Program-made: the position numbers and the translations under genes
The notes under the pieces: generated by a model
Told to the model about the DNA's origin: nothing
The model's database searches: none
Seen by the model: the letters and a program-made list of their open reading frames with translations, nothing else
Shown here: piece by piece, positions 13,963 to 21,476 of the stretch
Layout of the letters: every line of letters starts with the position of its first letter
Numbering within the stretch: the stretch's first letter is position 1
From: an uncultured bacterium
GTDB taxonomy: Bacteria; Patescibacteriota; Saccharimonadia; Saccharimonadales; CAIOMD01
Reading direction: 5' to 3'
NCBI GenBank assembly: GCA_903880655.1
Contig: CAIRQE010000059.1
Span: forward strand, 1-22,427
DNA length: 22,427 nt

Positions 13963-15858
13963 ATGGCATTTGGGAAAAAGAAACAAGCACCACTAGATCC
14001 TGTTGCGCTGGCTGAGCAACAAAGAATCCTAGAACAACAGGAGACTCAGTCTGCGTTCCAAAAAGGAATTACAGCACTCAGAGATTTTATAGCTCCGAGT
14101 TCTTTGGAGTTTTCAAGTAGCTATTTTCAAATAGGTACGAGGTTTGCTCGAACATTTTATGTATACGGCTATCCTCGTCAAATCTATACCGGCTGGCTTA
14201 GTGGCATGATAAATCTTGACGAAGTAATGGACTTGACTCTCTACGTTTACCCTGTCGAGAGCCAAGTAGTGCTTGAAAACCTGCGGAAAAAAGTAGGTCA
14301 GCTAGAGGCTGGCATTCAAATTGATGCCGAAAAGGGTAAAGTTAGAGATCCTGGTAAAGAGGCTGCCATAATGGACGCTGAAGAGATGCGAGATAAGCTA
14401 CAGGTTGGGGAAGAGCGCTTCTTCAGACTTGGCTTTTACTTCACTATCTATGGCGAATCTATGGATGAGCTTGAATTCGTAACCCACAAAGTGGAGTCGA
14501 TGCTTGGCCAACAACTTGTGTATTCAAAACCTGCTTCTGCCCAACAAGAACAAGGCCTTAATAGTGTACTTCCTCAGTTTGTTGATCAGTTGCAGATTCG
14601 CCGAAACGTAAATACGGGAGCGCTTAGTACAACCTTTCCGTTTACGAGTGCAGATCTAACCGATGACCATGGCATTTTATACGGTATTAATATGCATAAT
14701 AGTGGCCTGGTTATTTTTGATAGATTTAGTTTGGAAAACGGAAATAGCGTCGTGTTCGCTAAATCTGGAGCAGGTAAAAGCTTTGCAGTTAAACTTGAGA
14801 TTTTAAGAAGCCTGATGATGGGCGTAGAAGTTTTCGTGCTGGATCCAGAAAATGAATATCAACGAATGGCAGAAGCTGTTGGCGGTGCGTACGTTAAGCT
14901 ATCGCTTGGTTCACCGACACGAATTAATCCATTTGAACTTCCGAAAGTTATTGATGCCGAAGAGGCAGATAATGCACTGAGGAGCAATCTTATTACTCTG
15001 CATGGTCTCTTCAGACTTATGATGGGCGGGGCACAGTCCCAGATGCTGGGATCTAATGCGCAAGTTGCTCCAGCACTTTCTCCCGTCGAGGAAGCCGATC
15101 TTGACGCTGCTTTAATAGAAACATATGCAAAGGCTGGGATCACCAATGATCCGCTTACCCATATGTCCACTCCTCCTACGATTGCAGATCTTTATGAAAC
15201 ATTGCTTCATGCAGGTGGCACAGGTCCACAACTAGCGCAGCGTCTTCGTAAATATACTACTGGTACCTTTGCGGGTATCTTTAGTCAACAGAGTAATATA
15301 GACATCAACAACCCATTTGCGGTATTTAATATTCGCGACCTGGAAGATGAGCTACGGCCCGTTGCTATGTATATTGTTCTTAACTTTATATGGAATAAGA
15401 CCAAGGTTGATAAGAAAAAAAGAATCCTCGTTATTGATGAAGCATGGCAATTCATGAAATACGAAGACAGTGCCAGTTTCATTTTTAGCCTCGCAAAACG
15501 TGCTCGAAAGTATGCACTCGGTATTACCACGATCTCTCAGGATGTTGAAGACTTCATAGAGTCTAGGATGGGTCGAGCGATTGTCGCTAACGCATCGATG
15601 CAGCTTCTACTAAAACAAAGTCCTAGTGCGATCGACAAGCTTGCTGACGTCTTCAAGCTAACGAGCGAAGAGAAGAAGCGTCTTAGTCAATTTCCAGTAG
15701 GGCAAGGCCTATTCTTTGCCGGCCAAAATCATGTGCACATTCAGGTTATTGCCAGCCCAAGTGAGACTCAGCTCATAACAACCAACCCCACAGAAGTGAA
15801 AGCAATCGAACAGCAGGGTCAAATTCCTTTAAATCAGCCCTCCTCAGGAACGTTCTAA
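13963..15858 (+). CDS. virB4: VirB4-type T4SS ATPase
   Basis: A 631-residue cytoplasmic ATPase. Walker A is FAKSGAGKSF with K272 and S273; Walker B is RILVIDEAWQFM with D492 and E493. Other VirB4 marks are LDPENEYQRMAEAVGG after Walker A, the RINPFELP segment, and TISQDVEDFIES with SMQLLLKQSP in the C-terminal half. The family powers T4SS assembly and substrate transfer and binds VirB3/PrgI and VirB6. At 631 residues it is shorter than typical VirB4 (about 800); the missing N-terminal portion seems to be supplied by the gene before it. The ribosome site is AGGAGCT, 13 bases before the ATG. Followed by an 84-base gap with a possible new promoter. Confidence 0.93.
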   Translation: MAFGKKKQAPLDPVALAEQQRILEQQETQSAFQKGITALRDFIAPSSLEFSSSYFQIGTRFARTFYVYGYPRQIYTGWLSGMINLDEVMDLTLYVYPVESQVVLENLRKKVGQLEAGIQIDAEKGKVRDPGKEAAIMDAEEMRDKLQVGEERFFRLGFYFTIYGESMDELEFVTHKVESMLGQQLVYSKPASAQQEQGLNSVLPQFVDQLQIRRNVNTGALSTTFPFTSADLTDDHGILYGINMHNSGLVIFDRFSLENGNSVVFAKSGAGKSFAVKLEILRSLMMGVEVFVLDPENEYQRMAEAVGGAYVKLSLGSPTRINPFELPKVIDAEEADNALRSNLITLHGLFRLMMGGAQSQMLGSNAQVAPALSPVEEADLDAALIETYAKAGITNDPLTHMSTPPTIADLYETLLHAGGTGPQLAQRLRKYTTGTFAGIFSQQSNIDINNPFAVFNIRDLEDELRPVAMYIVLNFIWNKTKVDKKKRILVIDEAWQFMKYEDSASFIFSLAKRARKYALGITTISQDVEDFIESRMGRAIVANASMQLLLKQSPSAIDKLADVFKLTSEEKKRLSQFPVGQGLFFAGQNHVHIQVIASPSETQLITTNPTEVKAIEQQGQIPLNQPSSGTF

Positions 15859-15875
15859 AAAAGATAAAAATAACA

Positions 15876-15891
15876 GCTTAATTAATTAAGC
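15876..15891. repeat. perfect 16-bp palindrome upstream of the 813-aa protein gene
   Basis: GCTTAATTAATTAAGC reads the same on both strands. It lies just upstream of a TATAAT (15898-15903) and could be an operator, or the remains of an AT-rich terminator for the upstream genes without a clear T tract. In AT-rich sequence it could also be chance. Confidence 0.4.
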
Positions 15892-15897
15892 ATAAGT

Positions 15898-15914
15898 TAT
15901 AATTGAGGTATAGT
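15898..15914 (+). promoter_or_regulatory. possible internal promoter (-10 candidates) before the 813-aa protein gene
   Basis: TATAAT (15898-15903) and TATAGT (15909-15914) are candidate -10 elements; neither has a good -35. The leader to ATG 15943 would be 20-35 bases and contains AGGGG (15926-15930), 12 bases before the ATG. Confidence 0.35.
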
Positions 15915-15942
15915 TTAAAAAACCTAGGGGTAGATATTCAAC

Positions 15943-18384
15943 ATGGCAACTGATATGGATGAAGAAACAGGCATTTCCGCGGATTCTGTAGATACCGAGG
16001 TCTCTTCTGCTCCACAGCAAACCCAAAGTTTTTACCGTAGTTCCGGAAGCACAAAAAAGAAATCACAGAAAAAACTACTCAAAAAAATAATAGCACCCGC
16101 ACTTGGCGGTCTTTTGTTAATATTGGTTATTCTAATGTTAATGTCTTTATTAAAAATTCCTAATTATGCAGCGAATATTGCTGCATATAGAATGGCGAGT
16201 TCTGCGCTTGATTATGCAAGCACTTCAGCTGAAATAGATGCTGAGAAAATTGCACAATCCGAGCTAGATTCATCAACGTGGAAAACTGCGATTTACGATA
16301 AATTCTCAACTATGAGATCGGCTACGTGGGGTAAGTTCGATAAATATCGACCAAGCGTTATGTATAAGAACTTGAACGCAAGTGGGGATATTGCAATAAA
16401 TGATGTTGAAGAAAAAATTCCTGTATTCGGTGGATCTGTAACCAGAACGAGAATAACATCTGTAGATGTTTATGGTAAAAATTTCGAAATACCCAAAACA
16501 AATCGTTTACTTCATCCATTCCAGGCATATTCGGAAAGAGTTAATTTTGCTGCTAACATTCGAGGAGCAGTTGACGGAGGGCTGGAATCTTCTAATTCTC
16601 TTGTGAGGAGCTCAGTGGCATCTCAAATTAGAGAGGCTGCAGGAATAAAATTGAACTGGTGGGAAAAGGCTGGAGCTAAATTTAAGGGCTTAAATGCAGA
16701 TGAAGCCAATATACAAGAAATTAGAGATTCCGTATCCAGAATTTCTGAAACTCCCACACCTAGCCCAACCGCTACTGGAACAGAAACAGGTGATGTTGCA
16801 GCAGCGGAAGAAGAATGCTTGAAAACAACTTCTTGTTTAGATGAAATTGCAAAAACCAATGAGTTGCCTGCATCCGTAGCATCCGCCTTAGAAAAAGATG
16901 CTGGAACTACTTTTTTAAAAGATGCGATCGGATTTGCTAATCCGGTTTACCAAATTGCTGTACCTTTTTGCTTAATTTATGCTGGTTCAATAGTAAATCA
17001 AGGTTCTGCCATTGATTCACAGTCAACGAGTGCTTTAAAATCTTTTTATGCCGTACAGTCAGCGGCGGATCAACAAAAAAGTGGCAAGACAACAGCTGAA
17101 GCAGTTGGTGCTTTCAATGATAAGCTTGGTTCCGGAGATTCCATTCCCGATCAATATAGCCGGGGTCAAACACCAAACACTACAACAGAAAAAAGCCCCC
17201 AAGCCAGCCTAACCGGTGAATACACTTTATTTGGTGCTTTTTTTGGAGGAAACAATGCCGTTGTAAATACTGTTAGCAATAGTGTTAATACGGTCTGTAG
17301 CGTCTTTACAAATACTGCTGTAGCAATTGGTTTAGGTGTCTTTATTACAGCAGCCAGTTTTGTTGGCGATGCTTTCAGCGGAGGAGCAGTGTCTGCGGGC
17401 GAAGAAGGCACTGTTGCAGCGCTTAAGCTGGCAATATCCACAGCCGTTAAAGATGTTTTTGCGAATTTTACCGAATCATTTGCCTCTAAGGCTGCATTCC
17501 AACTAGCTATGAAAGAAGGTCTTAAGGGGGCCGGAACTTTTGTTGCAAAATTTGGAGCACAATTTGCTGGAATCGAGGGACTAACTATTGTCGCGAAATT
17601 ATACATCCTATCACAAGTTGGTCAATTGAATGATGGTGGAACTACTAGCGGTCCAGGATTTAGAAATATTGCAGATATGGGCGGGGACATAAACAACAAT
17701 GCCGTTGAACAAAAAATGATGTATGGCGCACCATTATCTGACAAGAATGTCGCCACCCATGACCAGGTCGCCCTGGAGTATCTAAATAAACAAGAAGCTC
17801 AGAAACCTATTGCTGAAAAATATTTTGCACTTTCTGACAACAGGTCAGCAATATCTATATTCACAAATCAACTTCGATATACTGCAATCGTTGAACCTGG
17901 TCATTTTATAACACACGCACTACAGTCTTTCGGCACCTGTTTAAGTAATATAATCTCAACAATAAGCCCCAAAACATTCGCAGCGAGCGATACAGCCGTA
18001 GGTCAACATTATGGCATCATTCAGTGGGGCTGGTCGTCAGATGAACAAAAAGTAATTGATTCAGACTCAACCTATAATATTTTGGATAACGCACAAATAC
18101 TGAGCAATAATCAAGTTGAGGTTGATCAAATTCAATCTAAGTACGGTCATTGTTTTACAGATACTATGGGGACACTACTTTCTGGTGGCTTTATTCTTCG
18201 AAATAGCAGTGGTGATGTTGTTGGCGGTAATGATAAAGGCTCTGAAGGTGCGTGCTCTCCTGACGCCCTAGGGCCAAATAATCCCCAATATGGTGATTTA
18301 GTCTTTAGGTGGCGCCTGGATCAAAAACGACAATCAGTATTAGATCAGAATACTTCAATTCAAGGATTGAGCCCGGTGAAGTAA
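15943..18384 (+). CDS. large membrane-anchored T4SS-locus protein, unknown function
   Basis: An 813-residue protein not recognised as a named family. Residues 1-46 are polar and end in a basic patch (KKKSQKKLLKK), followed by a strong membrane helix (about 50-70), which predicts cytoplasmic N-terminus and an exported body. A Pro/Thr-rich spacer lies at 268-285. Moderately hydrophobic stretches occur at 334-352, 452-476 and 543-560; whether they cross the membrane is unclear. The C-terminal region has short motifs such as QHYGIIQWGWS (688-698). Cysteines at 292, 298, 343, 452, 666, 737 and 771 are mostly in the exported part. The gene sits between virB4 and the peptidoglycan hydrolase and overlaps the latter by one base, so a T4SS role is likely by context only: exported scaffold or adhesin-like component. 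Confidence 0.7.
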   Translation: MATDMDEETGISADSVDTEVSSAPQQTQSFYRSSGSTKKKSQKKLLKKIIAPALGGLLLILVILMLMSLLKIPNYAANIAAYRMASSALDYASTSAEIDAEKIAQSELDSSTWKTAIYDKFSTMRSATWGKFDKYRPSVMYKNLNASGDIAINDVEEKIPVFGGSVTRTRITSVDVYGKNFEIPKTNRLLHPFQAYSERVNFAANIRGAVDGGLESSNSLVRSSVASQIREAAGIKLNWWEKAGAKFKGLNADEANIQEIRDSVSRISETPTPSPTATGTETGDVAAAEEECLKTTSCLDEIAKTNELPASVASALEKDAGTTFLKDAIGFANPVYQIAVPFCLIYAGSIVNQGSAIDSQSTSALKSFYAVQSAADQQKSGKTTAEAVGAFNDKLGSGDSIPDQYSRGQTPNTTTEKSPQASLTGEYTLFGAFFGGNNAVVNTVSNSVNTVCSVFTNTAVAIGLGVFITAASFVGDAFSGGAVSAGEEGTVAALKLAISTAVKDVFANFTESFASKAAFQLAMKEGLKGAGTFVAKFGAQFAGIEGLTIVAKLYILSQVGQLNDGGTTSGPGFRNIADMGGDINNNAVEQKMMYGAPLSDKNVATHDQVALEYLNKQEAQKPIAEKYFALSDNRSAISIFTNQLRYTAIVEPGHFITHALQSFGTCLSNIISTISPKTFAASDTAVGQHYGIIQWGWSSDEQKVIDSDSTYNILDNAQILSNNQVEVDQIQSKYGHCFTDTMGTLLSGGFILRNSSGDVVGGNDKGSEGACSPDALGPNNPQYGDLVFRWRLDQKRQSVLDQNTSIQGLSPVK

Positions 18385-19664
18385 TGAAAATAAAAATAAA
18401 TTTTATGAAAATATTTTTATTTCTTTTTGTATCTTTGTTTTTAATTAATTTAGTAAGTCCTATTGCCTTAGCTGTTACACAAGATGATCTTACGTCAATA
18501 TTAAAAGGTATGCCATATTATGACGGAAGTGACGGCTGTGCTTCAGGTTCCTCAAGCTCGTCAGGTTCTGGTAATAATACGGCAAGCGCAACGCCCACAA
18601 ATGATGTTGCCAGTTTTGTAGATAAATATGGGCAGGCTGCTTTCAATATCGGCAAACAATACGGCATACCTTATGAGGTTATCCTAGCCCAGGCGATTGT
18701 TGAATCTGGGTATGCCCGATCAACTTTGGCTAGCCAATATTTTAATTTTTTTGGCATTAAGGCCGACCCATCCTGGACAGGGTCAACAGTAACGATGAGC
18801 ACTCAGGAATCTGTAAATGGCCAGACGATAACTATACAGGCCGCGTTTAGAGCTTATCCAAATGCACAAGCTGGTTTCGAGGGTTATGGGCTCTTTATTA
18901 CTAAGAATTCGAGATATGCAAATGCGCTAAAACCTCCCGCTAATCATGATCCTTACAAATATATAACTGAAATAAAGAATGCCGGTTACGCCACAGCGCC
19001 AGATTATGTAAACACTATCTGGAGTGTAGCTCAAGGAGTCATAAACTATATAGCTTCAAAAAATCCACCACTATTTCCTCCGTCAAGCCAAGTAACCTAT
19101 GACAACTCTCCACCCGCTGCAACAACATATACAGCCACCGGAGCAGATAGTAGCTGTGGTTCAGGATCGAGCACGGGTGGAGGAGGACTAGCTAATGTGG
19201 TTTCTATCGCCCAACAGGAAATGGCACTTAATCCTGCCCCTTATGGAAATGATAGCGCCAGAGACTGTAATGCGAATATGCTGAAATATACCAACGGTGT
19301 TTGTGAGGCATGGTGTGCAAGTTTTGTTAGCTGGGTATATAAGCAAGCGGGTATTCCTTTCACCGGAGGAGATGCAGGAGGATGGCTACATGCTGGAGCC
19401 GCAGAACTACAGCAATATTTTAAAGCAAAAGAGGTTTATTTTGCAGCAGGTGCACAATCACCTGCACCCGGAGATGTCGTTTTTTGGGTAGGTACCGATG
19501 GCTCAGTTTCCAATCCGGGTCACGTAAGTATTGTGACTGCGGTTAATGGAAATACTTTTGACGATATAGGCGGTAATGAACAAAGTAAAATTTTAGCCTC
19601 GAAAGGTTTTAAAAATATTGCAGGGGATCAAGGATTAATCGGATTCGGGAGGATAAAGAATTGA
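18384..19664 (+). CDS. secreted peptidoglycan hydrolase: glucosaminidase (GH73-like) plus CHAP
   Basis: A 426-residue protein. Signal peptide (about 1-30, cleavage near ALA), a Ser/Gly/Asn linker, then a FlgJ/GH73-like N-acetylglucosaminidase domain (about 75-225) with the motif QAIVESGYARSTLASQYFNFFGIKA and probable catalytic E107. After a second low-complexity linker comes a CHAP amidase/endopeptidase domain (about 270-426) with C311 in AWCASFVSWVY, H380 in GHVSIV, and N398 as possible third residue. Together they would cut both glycan strands and peptides. Two-domain wall hydrolases are the VirB1 equivalent of Gram-positive T4SSs. The start is ATG 18384, overlapping the previous stop (TAATG); an upstream in-frame ATG at 18309 lies inside the 813-aa gene and lacks the signal peptide position. 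Confidence 0.9.
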   Translation: MKIKINFMKIFLFLFVSLFLINLVSPIALAVTQDDLTSILKGMPYYDGSDGCASGSSSSSGSGNNTASATPTNDVASFVDKYGQAAFNIGKQYGIPYEVILAQAIVESGYARSTLASQYFNFFGIKADPSWTGSTVTMSTQESVNGQTITIQAAFRAYPNAQAGFEGYGLFITKNSRYANALKPPANHDPYKYITEIKNAGYATAPDYVNTIWSVAQGVINYIASKNPPLFPPSSQVTYDNSPPAATTYTATGADSSCGSGSSTGGGGLANVVSIAQQEMALNPAPYGNDSARDCNANMLKYTNGVCEAWCASFVSWVYKQAGIPFTGGDAGGWLHAGAAELQQYFKAKEVYFAAGAQSPAPGDVVFWVGTDGSVSNPGHVSIVTAVNGNTFDDIGGNEQSKILASKGFKNIAGDQGLIGFGRIKN

Positions 19665-20380
19665 GGAAAAAAATAATAGGTCTTTTTGTATTTGTTTTAA
19701 TAGTGTTGACGTCAATTTTTATATATCATGTTTTATCATTTCATGTTACCAGTTCCGACCCTGCGGGAGGATCAATCCCAACTACACAACAAGTGATAGT
19801 GTTTTCAACTAATGAAGGGCTCCGGAATATCGATAAAAGTCAGGTTAGTATTAGCCCATCTATACTAGATCATGTAGCTGTGTCTAAGAATCAAATATTT
19901 GTATATCTTAATCAGACAATAGCTATTGGCAAAAAAATTACTGTATCTATTACTGATGTCACATCTGTTTCAGGTAAAAAACTAACTATTCATACTACAT
20001 TCACGGCAAAATACGTAACTCAGTCAAAATTAAGTCCTGAAGAGAAAAAACGAGAACTCTCAAAACAAGACACAACATACAATACCTATCCGTTACTCAA
20101 TCTTCTCCCTTTAATAACAAATAATTACCAGATAACCTATAAACTTCCTGATACGGGACAGAAGAAAGCACTTATTATAATTACATCGCTTGAAATACCA
20201 GCCAATAATCCAACAGCAGAACCTGGAAGTCCAAGCTGGTTAGCCGCCGTGAGTGATGCCCGTACACAAGCCATAACTTGGCTTAAGCAAAATGGATTTA
20301 ATACTACTAGTTACCAACTCGGCTTTAGTGAAAATTATCTCTTAAAAGAATTTAATGGCATTTATGTTAATCCGTATTAA
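19661..20380 (+). CDS. membrane-anchored Ig-like domain protein, unknown function
   Basis: A 239-residue protein with an N-terminal membrane helix (about 5-25), an Ig-like beta domain (about 28-118) whose SSDPAGGSIPTTQQVIVFSTNEGL opening resembles Big_5/SbsA-type domains, a charged linker (120-138), and a C-terminal alpha/beta domain (about 140-239) that I do not recognise. The topology (short cytoplasmic N-terminus, single helix, external domain) resembles VirB8-like T4SS components, but no sequence match to VirB8 is seen. The start is TTG at 19661, well supported by GGGAGG (19648-19653) 7 bases upstream and by a 4-base overlap with the previous gene. Its stop overlaps that of convergent recF by 4 bases. 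Last gene of the T4SS operon. Confidence 0.72.
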   Translation: MRKKIIGLFVFVLIVLTSIFIYHVLSFHVTSSDPAGGSIPTTQQVIVFSTNEGLRNIDKSQVSISPSILDHVAVSKNQIFVYLNQTIAIGKKITVSITDVTSVSGKKLTIHTTFTAKYVTQSKLSPEEKKRELSKQDTTYNTYPLLNLLPLITNNYQITYKLPDTGQKKALIIITSLEIPANNPTAEPGSPSWLAAVSDARTQAITWLKQNGFNTTSYQLGFSENYLLKEFNGIYVNPY

Positions 20381-21444
20381 TAGAGACCAATAATATTACA
20401 TTTCTGAGCAAATTCTTTAACGATTAGATCAGCGTCGGTTGTAGTGATAATTGTTTGGTAATCCTTCAAATAATTAGTGAGTGCTTTTCTACGTGCGCCG
20501 TCGAGTTCACTAAAAACATCATCAAGCAAGATGAGTGGTTTTTGGAGTCGCGCCTCTTCAATAATTTTTATCTCGAGTATCTTGAGACTCAAAACAAGGG
20601 TTCTTGTTTCACCTCTTGATGCGGTGTGTTCTGCGGGCTGGTCATCGAGTAACACCAGGAAGTCATCCCTATGTGGCCCGTAGGTGGTAAAGCCGCGCTC
20701 CATATCCTTATGTAAGTTTTGTTCAAGTTTCGCAAGCAGGCTCGTTTCATAGGTAGCAATAGGTAGTTTTGTTTCATAGTGCAAAACAACCTTATTTTCT
20801 TTGCCTGCTATCTCGCCATATATACGCTCAAGCTGCTCATTAAGCTTTGTAACGAGCTTTTGGCGCGAAGCTACTAACTTACCGGCAAGCTCACTTAATC
20901 GCACGTCCCAGGCAAATATTTGGCTTTTAATGACTACGCTATTTTGCTTAAGCAGACTATTTCTTTGAGCGAGAGTTCTTTTGTATTGGTTCTTTAAGGA
21001 GGAAAAGTTTGCTTCGGTTTCTGCTAGCATCTGATCAAAAAAATCTCTTCTGTGTTCAGGTGACCCGGTAAGCAGGCGCATATGCTCGGGCTCGAATACA
21101 ATTGTTGGCACAATATCGCTAAAGCCGGGTCTTTTTTTCTTATTTCCATTTATCTCATAGGTTTTATCTATAGCCTCATTCCGCTTTTCAAGTTTCAGAA
21201 TTCTTTCACCGCCCGATATCCCAACATCAATACGAGCCCAATCCTTTTCATGCTGCAGGAGTTCACTTATATGAGCGCGAAAGGAAGGGAAGCCACTAAC
21301 AATAAGAATTGCTTCAAGCAGGTTTGTTTTACCGCAGCCATTCGGGCCAACCACAATATTTACTCCAGGGGAAAGATCGACAGCAAAATCTGCATACGAC
21401 CTAAACTGCTGGATATGCAGTGACGTGTAAATGTAATCCTTCAT
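20377..21444 (-). CDS. recF: DNA replication and repair protein RecF
   Basis: A 355-residue SMC/ABC-type ATPase, typical length for RecF. It opens with LHIQQFRSYADFAVDLSPGVNIVVGPNG; Walker A is GPNGCGKT (33-40). The ABC signature is SRGETR (about 276-281), followed by Walker B LILLDDV (304-310) and the D-loop SELD (312-315). RecF binds single/double-strand DNA junctions and helps load RecA with RecO and RecR at gaps. It lies 32 bases downstream of dnaN in the same direction, the usual order. A TATACA element (21453-21458) just before the ATG could also give recF its own, nearly leaderless, transcript. The 3' end overlaps the T4SS operon's last gene by 4 bases. Confidence 0.95.
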   Translation of the reverse strand: MKDYIYTSLHIQQFRSYADFAVDLSPGVNIVVGPNGCGKTNLLEAILIVSGFPSFRAHISELLQHEKDWARIDVGISGGERILKLEKRNEAIDKTYEINGNKKKRPGFSDIVPTIVFEPEHMRLLTGSPEHRRDFFDQMLAETEANFSSLKNQYKRTLAQRNSLLKQNSVVIKSQIFAWDVRLSELAGKLVASRQKLVTKLNEQLERIYGEIAGKENKVVLHYETKLPIATYETSLLAKLEQNLHKDMERGFTTYGPHRDDFLVLLDDQPAEHTASRGETRTLVLSLKILEIKIIEEARLQKPLILLDDVFSELDGARRKALTNYLKDYQTIITTTDADLIVKEFAQKCNIIGLY

Positions 21445-21452
21445 TGGTTAAT

Positions 21453-21458
21453 TGTATA
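21453..21458 (-). promoter_or_regulatory. possible -10 element of recF
   Basis: TATACA on the minus strand, 8 bases before ATG 21444 and in the dnaN-recF gap. The predicted leader is about 2 bases. Same sequence and spacing as the element before the gene at 5821. Confidence 0.3.
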
Positions 21459-21476
21459 ACTAAAAGGGTAGGGTAT

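Noticed and set aside
17166..17606. 146-aa open frame antisense to the 813-aa protein gene
   Set aside because: Low-complexity mirror of an Ala/Thr-rich coding region; no family features, and the + strand gene is continuous and placed in an operon.
18309..18383. 25-residue N-terminal extension of the wall hydrolase
   Set aside because: It would overlap the upstream gene by 76 bases and bury the signal peptide; ATG 18384 gives a TAATG junction and a proper signal peptide.
6822..20380. Integrative conjugative element or prophage
   Set aside because: No integrase, relaxase, coupling protein or phage structural gene was found, and no att-like direct repeats at the edges. The neighbouring tRNA genes are intact with no extra copies of their 3' ends noticed.
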